Both the position numbers and the translations under genes were made by a program. Source: JANSXG01 sp024743075 (GTDB lineage Bacteria > Planctomycetota > Phycisphaerae > Phycisphaerales > UBA1924). Taken from it: 64,000 bases of DNA. Within the stretch, counting starts at the first letter, position 1. Every line of letters starts with the position of its first letter. This document shows positions 18,326 through 30,340 of the stretch, piece by piece. A model generated the notes under the pieces. It worked only from the letters and a program-made list of their open reading frames with translations. It searched no databases and had not been told where the DNA came from. The stretch is taken from assembly GCA_042140185.1 (NCBI GenBank), contig CP159477.1:1736001-1800000 (forward strand), written 5' to 3'.

Positions 18326-19765
18326 GTGCGGACCATCGCAGTCATCAACCAGAAGGGCGGCAGCGGCAAGACCACGAGCGCGATCAATCTCGCCGCGTGC
18401 CTCGCATCACAGGGCGAACCGACCCTCTTGGTCGACATGGACCCACAGGGCCACTGCGCCCTCGGGCTGGCCATCCCGGAAGACTCGATCGATCTTCAGA
18501 TCGGCGACGCCATGCTCGCCCCCGAAGACCGGCTGCTCGACCGCAACCGCCTCGTCTGGACCGTCCGGCGGAACCTGCACCTCATCCCCTCCACCATGCG
18601 ACTCGCATCGCTCGAGGCCTCTCGAGGCGGGCTCGCCGATCGCGAGGACCGCGACCTGCGCCTCGCCAAGGTGCTCCGCCAATTCGAAGACCACTACCGC
18701 TGGGCGATCATCGACTGCCCGCCCTCGATCGGGCTCCTGACCTACAACGCGCTCCGGGCCGCGTCCGAGCTGCTGATCCCGGTCGAGACCGGCTACTTCG
18801 CGCTCAAGGGCGCGACCAAGCAGGTCGCCACGCTGGAGGCCATCGCCCGGCGCATCGGCACCGAGACCGCCTACCACATCCTCCCCACCATGCACGAGCC
18901 CGACGGCCCGCTCTCGTCGGACATCATGGACGAGATCAACCGTCTGTTCCGCGCCCGCGTCACACCCAACTCCATCCGCAACGACACGCGCCTCCGCGAG
19001 GCCGCCTCGCTCGGCGTCCCGGTCGTGGACTACGCCCCCCGCTCACGCGGCGCCGAGGACTACACTTGGCTCGCCGAGTGGATCCGCTCCAAGCCCGTCG
19101 AGCGCCCGCAGGCGCTCCCGATGGACGAGCAGGCGCCGGCGGTCGAGCCGAAACCCTTCGATCGCCCGGCGACCAACGCCCACCCCGGCGTCTTCACCCA
19201 GGCAGAGATCCATCGCGATCGCCCCGAGCCCCAGTCGGTGACGATCCGGCACGAGGCCAGTCGCGACGCCGGCGATTGCGACACCCAGCTCTCCGCGACC
19301 ATGAGCCGCGCCGCAGAACTCGCCGCCCGCGCGCGCCAACTCGCCGATACCACGGCGTCGCGTCAGCAGAAGCGTGCGTCCGACGAGCGCGTCGCCCACG
19401 CGATGCAGGTCCTCGAACGCGAGCAGGCCGAAGCGACGCAGCCCTCGAGCGCCCTGCGCCGCCTCTTCGGAGCCCACCAGACGTCACGCGGCGTGCTCTT
19501 CGTCTACCCCGCTGAGCCCGACGCCAGCGTCGCCATCGCCGGCGACTTCAACAACTGGTCGTCTCAGGCCAGCCCGATGCGCTACAACAGCAGCGTCGGC
19601 GTGCACGAGGCCGTCATCGAACTCAAGCCGGGTCAGCACCGCTACCGCCTGATCATCGACGGCAAGTGGATCACCGACCCCTACAACCCCGATTCCGCCC
19701 CCAACCCGTTCGGCCAGACCGACAGCGTCATCGTCGTCCGTGAAGCTCAGAGGCACACACCATGA
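18326..19765 (+). CDS. ParA/MinD-type ATPase fused to a CBM48 glycogen-binding module
   Basis: This 479-residue fusion has two clear parts. Residues 1 to about 255 are a ParA ATPase: deviant Walker A 'NQKGGSGKTTSA', 'LLVDMDPQGHCALGL', and Walker B 'WAIIDCPPSIGLLTYNAL'. A helical, charged linker follows (about 256-385). Residues about 390-475 are an AMPK-beta/CBM48 domain: 'VAIAGDFNNWS', 'KPGQHRYRLIIDGKWITDP', with both glucan-stacking tryptophans (FNNW and GKW) kept. ParA proteins position cargo on the nucleoid or membrane, and CBM48 binds alpha-glucans. The fusion suggests positioning of glycogen or an envelope glucan, which is inference. The start is GTG 18326. The stop overlaps the next gene (ATGA). 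Confidence 0.88.
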   Translation: MRTIAVINQKGGSGKTTSAINLAACLASQGEPTLLVDMDPQGHCALGLAIPEDSIDLQIGDAMLAPEDRLLDRNRLVWTVRRNLHLIPSTMRLASLEASRGGLADREDRDLRLAKVLRQFEDHYRWAIIDCPPSIGLLTYNALRAASELLIPVETGYFALKGATKQVATLEAIARRIGTETAYHILPTMHEPDGPLSSDIMDEINRLFRARVTPNSIRNDTRLREAASLGVPVVDYAPRSRGAEDYTWLAEWIRSKPVERPQALPMDEQAPAVEPKPFDRPATNAHPGVFTQAEIHRDRPEPQSVTIRHEASRDAGDCDTQLSATMSRAAELAARARQLADTTASRQQKRASDERVAHAMQVLEREQAEATQPSSALRRLFGAHQTSRGVLFVYPAEPDASVAIAGDFNNWSSQASPMRYNSSVGVHEAVIELKPGQHRYRLIIDGKWITDPYNPDSAPNPFGQTDSVIVVREAQRHTP

Positions 19766-21074
19766 CCACGCCGGCAGACTCCAACAGCCCCAACCCGTTC
19801 GCCCCGAATTTCCGCACTGCCGAACAGCCAAGCCTGAGCATCAGCGACTACGACGCGCTCGCCGATCTGTTCCTCGGCGACGAGCCGGACGGCGGACCGG
19901 CCGACGACCACACCGACAGACCGACCGCTCCGCCCATGCCGGCGCGCACGCCCCGCCGGTCCACCCCTTCACGCCGCCGGCTCCCCCCATGCCCGACACG
20001 AAGCACGCCCCGACCATCGAAGCGGCCATCGTCGGCCACCTGCCCGTCCGTGCGAGTCTATGGGTCATGCAGCACGCCCGCGACACCGCCGATTCGACCG
20101 GCGAGACCGTGGCGGTCCTCCGCGCCACCGGCGACGAACTCGCGATCGACCTGCTCGCGCCGAGCGCAACCCGCCGTTCGTTCAACACCTTCGACGCAAA
20201 GTCGCTCGACGATGCTCTCGCGCTCGCCTCGCGAACCGCGACCCGCTGGATCATCAGCGCCGACGAACTCTCCGAGCCGCAACTGCTCGCGTCCGACCGC
20301 GTGCAAGCCGTCTCGCTGCTCACCAGCGCGAGCCGCGCCGCGACCGTTGCCGCCTACCGCACGCTCAAGCACGCCGTGGGCTCAGCCGACGACGCCGAAG
20401 ACCGCAGCTTCCGCTTCGTCATCATGGGTTCGGAACCCGACGACGCCTCCCGCGCCGCGACTCAACTCCGGCACGTCACCGAGGCTTTCCTTGGTCGCCC
20501 AGTTGACGTCGTCACCGGCGCTTCGAAGATCGATGCGACCCGCGCCGTCCCGCTGTTCCGTGGGCGACTCGAAGCCGCAGACGCCGACCTGCTCGCCCTC
20601 ATCGAACGCGCACGCGAACTTCCCGCCGAGGCCGACGAAAAAGTTGGAGGCCCCGTCATTGCATCACGGGAGCCCGAGCCGAAGACGGTGGCGACCGAAG
20701 CCACGGACACTGATCTCCGCCTCTGCTCGCTGCTCAGCGGCCTGACCGATCTGGCGCTCCGCTGCCCGATCGAGCCGCAAGTCCAGCTCGCGCTCGACGA
20801 CGACGGCCGCATCCACTTACTCGCGTCCGACGAATCGGTGGCCGACCCGGTCCGCTCGTTGACCCAGGCCGGCGCGTGGGCCACCCTCAACCGCGAACTC
20901 ATCCTCGCGGCCGCGAAGCACGACTCACCGACCGACGCCGACGAGCCCGTGCTGCACCTGCTCGTCCACGACGCGCCGACCAATCGGCGTCTCCTCGACG
21001 CCGACATCCGGCTGCACTTGCTCCGCCGCATCCCCGTCGAAGACGCCGAGCCCGTCTGGTTCTCCGCGCCCTGA
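19762..21074 (+). CDS. degenerate MinD/FlhG-like protein partner of ParA-CBM48, frameshifted
   Basis: The protein is about 437 residues after repair. It starts at ATG 19762, inside the stop of the ParA-CBM48 gene, so it is translationally coupled. The first ~60 residues are acidic and Pro-rich ('YDALADLFLGDEPDGGPADD'). The frame then moves at the CCCC run 19951-19954 (one C missing) into 'PVHPFTPPAPP'. The middle ('TVAAYRTLKHAVGSADDAED', 'FRFVIMGSEPDDASRAATQL', 'VTEAFLGRPVDVVTGASKID') follows the C-terminal half of MinD/FlhG ATPases. No Walker A is present, so it is probably an inactive paralogue. An alternative reading is a separate gene starting at ATG 19989. Confidence 0.65.
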
Positions 21075-21080
21075 ACTGAT

Positions 21081-24000
21081 TCAGGCTCCGACCGGCGTCG
21101 GCTTCGGCTGTTCCAGCGATTCCTTCGACGCATCAGGCTTCAACCCGAGCATCTCGCGTCCGATGTCGCGCTTCTGCGCAGCCGCAGCGCTTTGCATCCC
21201 AAGCAAAGCTCGCAGGCCGTCGGTCATCTGCAGCGTCAGCCCGAACACGAGCGGTACCAGAAGCAGCGTGAACACGGTCGAGACCAGCAGCCCGCCAACC
21301 ACGACCGAACCCAGCCCGCGATAGAGTTCCGATCCCGCACCGGGGAACAGCACCAGCGGCAGCATGCCGCCCACCGAGGTCATCGTCGACATGAACACCG
21401 GCCGCGTCCTCGTCTTGACCGCCTCGGCGATCGCGCGCATCGGCTCCATCGGCTGCCCGGGCTCGTAGCCATCGGGCATCTCGGTTGGATCAACATCGCC
21501 CGTGCCGCGCATCAGGTTCAGCGACTGGTGCACGATCAGGATCGCGTTGTTCACGACCACACCAACGAGGATCACGATGCCGAGCATCGTCAGCACATCC
21601 AGGTTCTGCGTCGCGATATACGGATTGCTCGCCGTCTGCCAGTGCACGATCGCCAGCCCCGCGAACCCGCCGACTAGCGCCAGCGGCACCGAGAACATGA
21701 TCACGAACGGGTACACGAAGCTCTCAAACAATGCGCACATGAGCAGGTACACCACGATCACCGACCACACGATCCGCCCCATCAGCAGTTCCGGGTAGCT
21801 CCCGATGCCGAAGAAGAATATCGAGAACAGGATCGTCGCCAGCACCAGCGCCCCGCGCTGCCGTAGGCGTACAGCGGCTTCTTCTTCGCAACGCACCTCA
21901 CCAACCCGAACACACCGACGCCGAGCCCCGCGAGCAGCAGCATCACGCCGAAGATGTCCGCGGCGACCTGCCACGATGCCCGACCGCCGCCCTCGGCTTC
22001 ATCGCCGAGACCGACGCCGAAGAGCGCCGTCGTCACCTCATCGAGCTGCGCCGCCGTGCCCTCCAGCGCGCACGCGCATCGTTCGGTCGATCAACCCCTG
22101 CTCACGCGCGGGCTGAATGAAGTTCTCACGGATGTCGTTCATGACCGACTCCAGCGGCTCACCGTCCGGAGGCGTCACCGAAACCGTTACCGCCGGCAAC
22201 TCCTCGATCCGCCGGATCTCCTGCGGCGCAAGACCCGGCTCGAACTCCACCACCGTGTCCATCGGCACCAGCGGCCCACGCGGCGTCGCGATCGGGATCG
22301 AAGCCACCTGCTCCTTGTTCGTCAGACGCCCGCCCTGCGGCAGCAGCCGGATATCGATCGCCTGTCCCGCCGTGCGGAAGTCACCGGCGAACGCACCATC
22401 AAAGAGAGCGCGCACCGCGGTCCCGACCCCTTCGGTCCGGATCCCGAGCTCGCGCCCCTGCTGGGAGACACGCACCCGGAACTCCTGCTGCGGGATCGAG
22501 AAGTTGCCCGGGGTCGGGCGCACCCGACCGAATCCGTATTGCGGGCTTCGACCGAGTGAATTGAACAGATAGTCAGCCGCCGCGGCGACACGCTCCAGAT
22601 CCGGGCCGAGGATTTCGATGTCGATCGAGTTGCCCCCACCGACGCCGCGCCGAACAGCGAACTCTGGTTCGCCCCGCCGAACGCATCCGGAGTCCCGACC
22701 ATGGCGTTGGTCAACAGTTGACCGACCGGAAGCACAACCTGTTCCTCGGTGCTCGTCGCGCCCACGAACATGCCGCCGTCGAACGCGCCGATGAAGAAGT
22801 TGTCGATTCCAACAGGTCGGTACGGCTCCTGATCCTGGCCACGCGGGATAGGGTCGAGCGAGGACGCTTGCTCGCCGGTGCCGGTCTCTGCGCCGACATA
22901 CGGCCGGAGCTGGTCTTCGATGCGATTCGCGACATCGGTCATCTGCTCCTGCGAATATCCGGGCGGGATCAGCAGACCGCCGAACACCAAGTTCCGGTTG
23001 CCCGCCGGCAGGTAGTCCAGGGGCGGCTTGAGCAGGTACGCCCCGAGCAGACTGACGACCGTCATGAGCACGATCAGCGCAGGACGAAGCGTCCACCCGC
23101 GCCACCCGGTCATCACCCAGTACACCCGCTCGCCGAGGAACCGGTTCATCCGCTGCAGCGCCGGCGCCAGCCCGAACAGCGACTCGAACGCGCGACGGAT
23201 CCGCCCGTGTTCCTTCTCGTCCTTCTTGGCCTTGAGGAAGCGCGACAGCGCCGCCGGGATGACCGTGATCGAAACGATCAACGACAGCGACACCGACGCC
23301 ACGATCGCCAGCGAGATATCGCGGAACAGCTGCCCCGCCTCTTCCTGAACCGTCAGCACCGGCACGAACACCGCGACCGTCGTCAGCGTCGACGCGATGA
23401 TCGCCCCGATGACCTCGCGCCCACCGTCGTACGCCGCGCGTACCGGGGGCTTGCCCATCTGCCGGTGCCGGTAGATGTTCTCCAGCACCACGATCGCGTT
23501 GTCCACGACCATGCCGACCGCGAACGCCAGTCCCGCGAGCGAGATCACGTTCAGCGTGCGCCCGAGGGCCAGCAGAACGAGGAAAGTCCCGATCACCGAG
23601 ACCGGGATCGCGACCGCCGTCACGCCCGTTGCCACGAACGACCGAAGGAAGATCAGCAGCACGAACGCCGCGATCGCGCCGCCGACGTACAGGTTTTGCG
23701 TCACCAAGCTGATCGCCGAATCGATGTAGGTCGTCTCGTCGTAAACCTGGCGCAGGCGCAGGTGGGGACCGACCTCGCCGCCGAGCTTGGGCAGGATCTC
23801 GGTCCGCACCTCCTCGAGCCGCTCGCGCAGGTCTTCCATCACCTCAACCACGTTCGCGTTCGACTGCCGGATCGCGTTGATCGCGATGGCCCGGTGCCCG
23901 AGCGAACGCACAAACCCACGCTGCTTCTCGTAGTCGAGTTGGACCGTCGCAATGTCCTTCACGTAAACCGGGCCCGCCTCGCGGTAGGCGACGATCGTCT

Positions 24001-24748
24001 CGAGGATGTCTTCTTCGCTCTCGAACTGCCCGATCACCCGCACGCGGTAGTCGCGCTTGCCCTCCGCGATCGACCCCGCCGAGATGTTCCGGTTCTCCTG
24101 CTGCAGCGCCGCCAGCAAATCGAGGTGGTTCAGGCCTCGTTGAGCGAGCTTGACCGGGTCCACGAGCACCTGCATCTCGCGCTCGCGTCCGCCATAAACG
24201 TTCACCTCCGCGACTCCGTCGATCCGCTCAAGGTACGGCTTGACCTCCTGATCCAGCGGCCGGAACAGCGTCGATACATCGAAGTCGGGGAACCGATCCT
24301 GATACGCCGGGTCGAGATCGATGATGATCCAGGCGATCGCGTTCTCGCTCGCCCCGTCCGCCGCCTTGATCGTCGGCTCGGTCACATCCTCGGGGTAGTC
24401 CTCGACCTGTCGGAGCGAGTCCGAAACCTCTTGCAGCGCACGCGTGATGCTCGTGCCGATGTAGAACTCGAGTTTGATCTCCCCGGCACCCTCGCGCGAT
24501 GTGGAGCTCATGGACTCGAGGTTGCTCACATTCTTGAGCTGCTCCTCCTGGTCCTTGACGATCTCATCAACGATCTCCTGCGGGCTGCGACCCGGCCAGG
24601 CCGTGGTCACCGTGATCTCCGGTCGGTCCACGTTCGGCGCGAGCTGGATCGGCACCGCGCTGAACCCGATCAGGCCGAACATCACAACGAGGATCACACC
24701 CACCACCACCGTGACAGGTCGCGAGATCGAAAGGCGAACAAAGTCCAT
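21081..24748 (-). CDS. RND efflux pump inner-membrane transporter, three frameshifts
   Basis: This is an AcrB/CzcA-type proton-driven efflux transporter of about 1220 residues. The start 'RLSISRPVTVVVGVILVVMFG' is the usual first membrane helix. The transmembrane block 'LAGLAFAVGMVVDNAIVVLENI' carries the two conserved Asp-containing positions of RND pumps. The second half contains 'MLGIVILVGVVVNNAILIVH' and 'TSVGGMLPLVLFPGAGSELYRG'. Frames change at 22633-22637 (five C, six expected), about 22065-22075 (CG unit) and about 21860 (one base missing). All three junctions join normal family sequence. The gene ends seven bases after the convergent MinD-like gene. The substrate is unknown. The membrane-fusion partner and MarR regulator lie upstream. 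Confidence 0.92.
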
Positions 24749-24751
24749 GGC

Positions 24752-25995
24752 TCAGCCCCCCTGCCCGATCGGCGTGTCTTCCCCGCGTCCCGCTTCGGCC
24801 ATCTCTTCCGAACCCGAAGCCCCGGCCGGCGCTCCGCCAGCCTCATTTACAATGTTTAGCGGCTGCGACGGATAGAGCCGCTCGTTGCCCTCGACGACTA
24901 CGCGGCTGTCCGTGCTCCACCCACCGCTCTCACGGATCACATAGCGGTCACCGACCGCAAACACCAGTTGAACCGGTCGCACCGCCGCGACACCGCCGTT
25001 GTCGTAGTACGCGATCGTGCCCGCGTCGTTCCGAATCACCGCGTCCTTGCTGATCGTCAGCGCGGTTGTCCGCTCTCCGGTCGGCACCGAACCCGTCACC
25101 GACATCCCCGGCTTCATATCGCGATCCGGGTTGGTGATCCGCACGCGCACCGGGAAGGTCCGCGCGAGACGGTCACCGTCGCCGATGACGATAACATCCG
25201 AGGATTCGACAACAGCCCCGATCGCGTTGATGCGGATCGAAACCGTGGCACGCTCACCCTCCGAAATCCCAACCCGTTGCAGCGCACCGATAAACTGCTC
25301 GGGCACATCGAGATAGGCGTCGATCGTCTCGATCGAGACCAGTTCAACGACCTCGCCGCCCTCGCCGAGCCATTCGCCAACCTCGGTCGCCTTCGTGATC
25401 ACCTGACCCGCGAAGGGTGCCCGGACCTGCGTGTCCCCGATCCGCTTGCGGATCCGAGCGGCATCCGACTCCGCCGCGGCGAGGTCCGCCTGCGCCACCG
25501 CGAGCCGCGCGTTTTCCGCGTCCAGCCGAGCCCTCGCGTCCTCGAGTTCGCGAACAGTCGCGCCCTGCGACTCGGAAAGGAGGGTCAGCCGCTCGACATC
25601 GAACTCGGCAAGCCGGATCGACGCACGACGCTCATCGACGGTCGCCTCGTTCGCCCGGACCTCCGCCAGCGCGCGAGCCAGATCGATCTCCAGCAGTTCG
25701 CTGTCCAGTCGCGCGATGACCTCCCCCCGCTCGACTTCGTCGCCGACATCGACGAGCAGTTCCAGCACCTGGCCGGCGATCTGCGTGGCGACGCGTGAAC
25801 GCGCCGACGCGCGAAGATCGCCGGTCACGCTCCGGCGCTGCTCCACTTCCATCATCTGCAGCGGTTCGACGCGAACCCGCGCCGGGGAGGCCCCTGCGCG
25901 ACCGCCGGACCCGCGAGCCCGAGCATCGCCAGCGCAACGACCACAAGATTCCGCACCGTGACGCGATGCATACGACGATCACTCAGACGTGTCAT
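24752..25995 (-). CDS. RND membrane-fusion protein (HlyD/AcrA family), frameshifted
   Basis: This periplasmic adaptor is about 414 residues long. It begins with a signal peptide ('RNLVVVALAMLGLAGPAVAQ') from ATG 25995 (or 25971). After 'AVAQG' the frame changes at the CCCC of 25891-25894, where one more base restores 'ASPARVRVEPLQMMEVEQRR', a normal start of the mature protein. The lipoyl-like half motifs ('ATQIAGQVLELLVDVGDEVE' and 'VRAPFAGQVITKATEVGEWL') flank a coiled-coil hairpin (about 100-165), and beta-barrel and membrane-proximal domains follow. It ends three bases before the RND transporter start, forming the pump operon. No TolC-type outer-membrane gene is present here. Confidence 0.9.
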
Positions 25996-26607
25996 GTTCT
26001 GTCTCCCGCCCCCGGTGACCGACGCCACGGCCTCTGCCGACGCGTCGTTCGCACCTTCGCTCTTCGCCTTCTTGGTTCGTTCATCGATCTCACGCTCGAA
26101 CCGCGCGAGATTCACAATCAGCCGGTCAATCATGCCCTGAAGGGCCAACCGCTCGTCATCCGAAAACCCGTCGAGAAAACGCGAGACAAACGCCTGCCCC
26201 GCGCACTCCGTCGACTCATCGATCTGCTTCGCCTTCTCCGTCAGCCGGACAAAGACGCTCCGCCCCTTGCCCGGCTGCGTGAACCGCTCGACCAGCCCCT
26301 CCTCCTCCATGGAGGAGACCATGCGGCTGACGTTCTGCACCGAGAGCAGCGCATCATTCGATAGCTCGGTCAGCGTCGGCGGCTCGTCGTAGTCCTTCAG
26401 CGCGCCGAGCATCATCCATCGCGTCCCCGTCAGGCCGTGCTGCGCGACCAATCGATCGCCCATGCGGATCATCAGGTTGTTGAGCGTGAAGATCTCCTGC
26501 ACCAGCGGGGCCATGTCCCAGCGCCGGATCACGACATCGCCCGAAGCATCGGGGATGACACTCCGGGTCGACGGACCACAGCGCTTGATCGGGCGTTCTT
26601 CAGCCAT
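25988..26607 (-). CDS. MarR-family transcriptional regulator (3' end uncertain)
   Basis: This winged-helix regulator is about 200 residues long. Recognition region: 'PTLTELSNDALLSVQNVSRMVSSMEEEGLVERF', followed by the wing 'KGRSVFVRLTEKAKQID' and a long C-terminal dimerisation helix. It is the first gene of the efflux operon, so it probably represses that operon and responds to a pump substrate. The literal frame runs on into the start of the membrane-fusion protein with no stop. A frameshift in the G run near 26010-26014 would give a stop overlapping or just beyond the ATG at 25995, the normal operon arrangement. The N-terminus is longer than in short MarR proteins, and ATG 26514 is an alternative. 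Confidence 0.85.
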
Positions 26608-26695
26608 AGCGGGCGAAGCCTAGGCTCCACCCGCGCCCGAGTCAACTTGTTGAATCACCAAGAATTTCCCGCAGCAAAGGGGGATTCCCGGTGAA

Positions 26696-28041
<1,346 letters not shown>

Positions 28042-28254
28042 CCCGTCCTCACAAATGCTCGAGAAACAAACGCACGCTCACCGGTCAACTCGGACGCAGC
28101 CGAGCGCATGCTCAATACGAGTGTATCGGTCTTCTACGCACGGATCTCGAAAGCGGATCGCCCGGAGCGCGTGAATTCCGCTCGATTCCGGTTTCAGCCC
28201 GGATAAAGCGGCCGGACCGTCACAGACGCACCCGTTTCGCACGACTTCTTCACA

Positions 28255-28716
28255 TCACTGCCCCGGAGGGAACCGATCTGCTCCATCGTCCGGGCGACCA
28301 CGACCTCCCCCTGCCTCATCCGGGGGGTTCGCATCCGCCTCCGGTTCTGGCAGTCTCTGGCCGGTCAGGTCGTAGCCCGGTCGCGCGCGGAGCTCGCCGT
28401 CGACGACGCGACCCTGCACGCGCGTCCGCTCGGCCTCGGCACCCTCGACCTTCCCACCGAGTTGCCCGATGACCATGGCCTTCGCCCGCTCGAACTCCTC
28501 GTCGGTCAGCCGCCCATCCGCCTTCATCTCGCGCAGGTCCGCCAGACTGAGCCCGAGGGCCGGCCGGTCCGAATCCCCGCGCCGGGCGCCTTTGCGGACC
28601 AGAAGCACCAGCACCCCGCCGAGGACGACAACGACGAGCAGGACGACGACCCACACCCACACCTCGGCGATGTTTCCACCGGACCGAGCGAGCAAGGGTT
28701 GGAAGCAAGCCATCAT
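28255..28716 (-). CDS. single-pass membrane protein with SHOCT domain
   Basis: The protein of about 153 residues has one N-terminal membrane segment ('VWVWVVVLLVVVVLGGVLVLLV'), a SHOCT-type short helical domain ('LADLREMKADGRLTDEEFERAKAMVI') and a low-complexity Pro/Gly/Asp-rich tail. SHOCT domains are small oligomerisation modules at the ends of many membrane proteins. The cellular role is unknown. The frame is open to ATG 28749, but the tig terminator hairpin (28755-28774) abuts that position, so I prefer ATG 28716. It lies between tig and clpX on the same strand. Confidence 0.65.
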   Translation of the reverse strand: MMACFQPLLARSGGNIAEVWVWVVVLLVVVVLGGVLVLLVRKGARRGDSDRPALGLSLADLREMKADGRLTDEEFERAKAMVIGQLGGKVEGAEAERTRVQGRVVDGELRARPGYDLTGQRLPEPEADANPPDEAGGGRGRPDDGADRFPPGQ

Positions 28717-28747
28717 CGCCGCCCATCGTAGCGAGACCCGGCGGCGC

Positions 28748-28774
28748 AAGAAAAAGCCGGCCCGAAGGCCGGCT
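28748..28774 (-). terminator. Rho-independent terminator of tig
   Basis: On the minus strand an 8-base-pair perfect stem (AGCCGGCC, loop TTCG, GGCCGGCT; 28755-28774) is followed by a run of T (28755 down to about 28750). It lies 27 bases after the tig stop. Confidence 0.85.
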
Positions 28775-28800
28775 GTTCATCGTTCATACTCCCGAGGCGA

Positions 28801-30194
28801 TCACTCGGCCTTGTCGGCGTCGATCTCCGAAACGCCCTCGGTCTTGGCGAAGTGCTTGTTGTACGCCTCGAGGTCGAGTTCCTCGACCTTGGCCTTGTTC
28901 AGGATCGTGTCCATCGCCTTGTGCTCGCGCACCTGCTGGGCCAGCGTGTTGATCTGGTTCGACCGGATCAGGCGCTGACGCAGTTCGTCCGGACGCTCGC
29001 CGCGCTCGGCCGCCATCTGCGCGATCCGGCCGTACACCTCTTCCTCGGTGACCTGCACTTCCATGTCCTGCGCGACTTTGTTCAGGATGAAGAACAGCTT
29101 CAGTTCGCGCTGGGCGACTTCCTTCGAGCTCGAACGCATCTCGGCAACGCGCTCCTCGATCGTGTTCTCGTCCATCCCGCGATACTGCATTTCCATCTGC
29201 GCACGCTGGATGTTCCGCGACGCCTGACCCTCGGTCAGCTTCTCGGGCAGCTCGAACTCGATGCTGTCGAGCAGGTGACGCGCGATCTGCTGACGCATCG
29301 CCGTCTGCTGCTCCACCATCACCCGCTGCTCCAGACGCATCTTCAGCGACTGCTTGAGCTGGTCGATGTCCTCGAAGCCGAAATTCTTGACCAGATCCTC
29401 TTCGGAGGCCGGGATGATCCGCTGGACCTGCTCGACCGTGAAGCTGATCTCCACCGGCTTGCCGCGAACCGCGACGCGCTCGTGGTTCTCCGGACCGACC
29501 GCCTTCACGGTCAGCTCGTCGCCGGCCGTCGGCTTGCCGATCTGCTTGCCGAAGTCGTCGACTTTCACGCCGAGGATCAGGCCGCTTCCGTCCTTCTCCT
29601 TGGGAACCTGAATGACCGCGCCGGGCAGATCGAGCACAACCTCGCCCTGCTCGTCCTTGAGCACACCGTGACCGATGCAGTAGTCGCCGAGCTCGGCCTT
29701 GTCCTGCGGCTCCAGACTGCCCTCGTTGTTCTTCACGCGCTCGAGCTGGTCTTCGACGCGGGCGTCGGTGACCTCGATGAGGGGCTTCTTCACCTCGATG
29801 CCGTCGAGTTCGGGCAGTTCGAACTCCGGCGCCACCTCGACCTGCAGTTCAACCTTCACCGGCTGGCCGGCTTCGACTTCCAGGTCCTTCATCGCCGAGC
29901 CGTCCGGCTCGCCGATCACGCGCAACTTGTTCTCCTCGATCGCCTCGGCATACGCCGACGACACGAGCTGGTTCCGCGCCTCGGACTCGATGACCGAGCC
30001 GAACTTCTTCTGGATCAGCCGCTTCGGCGCGCGCCGGGACGGAACCCCGGCAGCTGCGCTTCCATCGACACCATCGCGAGCGAGGACTCCATCTGCTCGC
30101 TGACCTTTTCGGCCGGGATGGTAATCGTGATCTTCTTCAGGCAGGGCCCGATGTCCTCGATTTTGACGTCGTTCGCTACTTCGGTCTGTGCCAT
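28801..30194 (-). CDS. tig: trigger factor, frameshifted near the N-terminus
   Basis: Trigger factor is the ribosome-associated chaperone and prolyl isomerase. The N-terminal ribosome-binding signature, normally 'GFRxGKxPxxxxxKxFG', is split here. 'QLPGFRPG' is in the first frame and 'RAPKRLIQKKFGSVIESEAR' in the second, joined by adding one base near 30032-30034. The FKBP domain and the helical C-terminal domain ('VTEEEVYGRIAQMAAERGE', 'LILNK'-like end) follow. The repaired length is about 464 residues, normal for the family. ATG 30194 is preceded in frame by a TTG three codons earlier, which is less likely. Confidence 0.93.
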
Positions 30195-30340
30195 GGTTGG
30201 CAACCTTCCAGCAGGCCTCCCCTCACGAACAGCCGCACGGACCGCCCGATCGGTTCCGGGGTCCAGACCGACTCACGCGAGCCGATCCCCGCCCAGAGGC
30301 CGGAGAGCCAATGTAGCACAACTCGCCCGTGCGCTTCAGC

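Noticed and set aside
16926..18740. A single 604-codon frame beginning with aroB and running into the ParA gene
   Set aside because: The AroB domain is complete by about codon 400. The remainder is Arg/Pro/Ser-rich and overlaps more than 400 bases of a convincing ParA ATPase in another frame, so it is read-through after a probable indel.
22718..24859. A 713-codon plus-strand frame opposite the RND pump
   Set aside because: Composition is extremely rich in Arg, His and Asp with no motif, as expected for the antisense of a GC-rich gene. The minus strand encodes a clear RND transporter.
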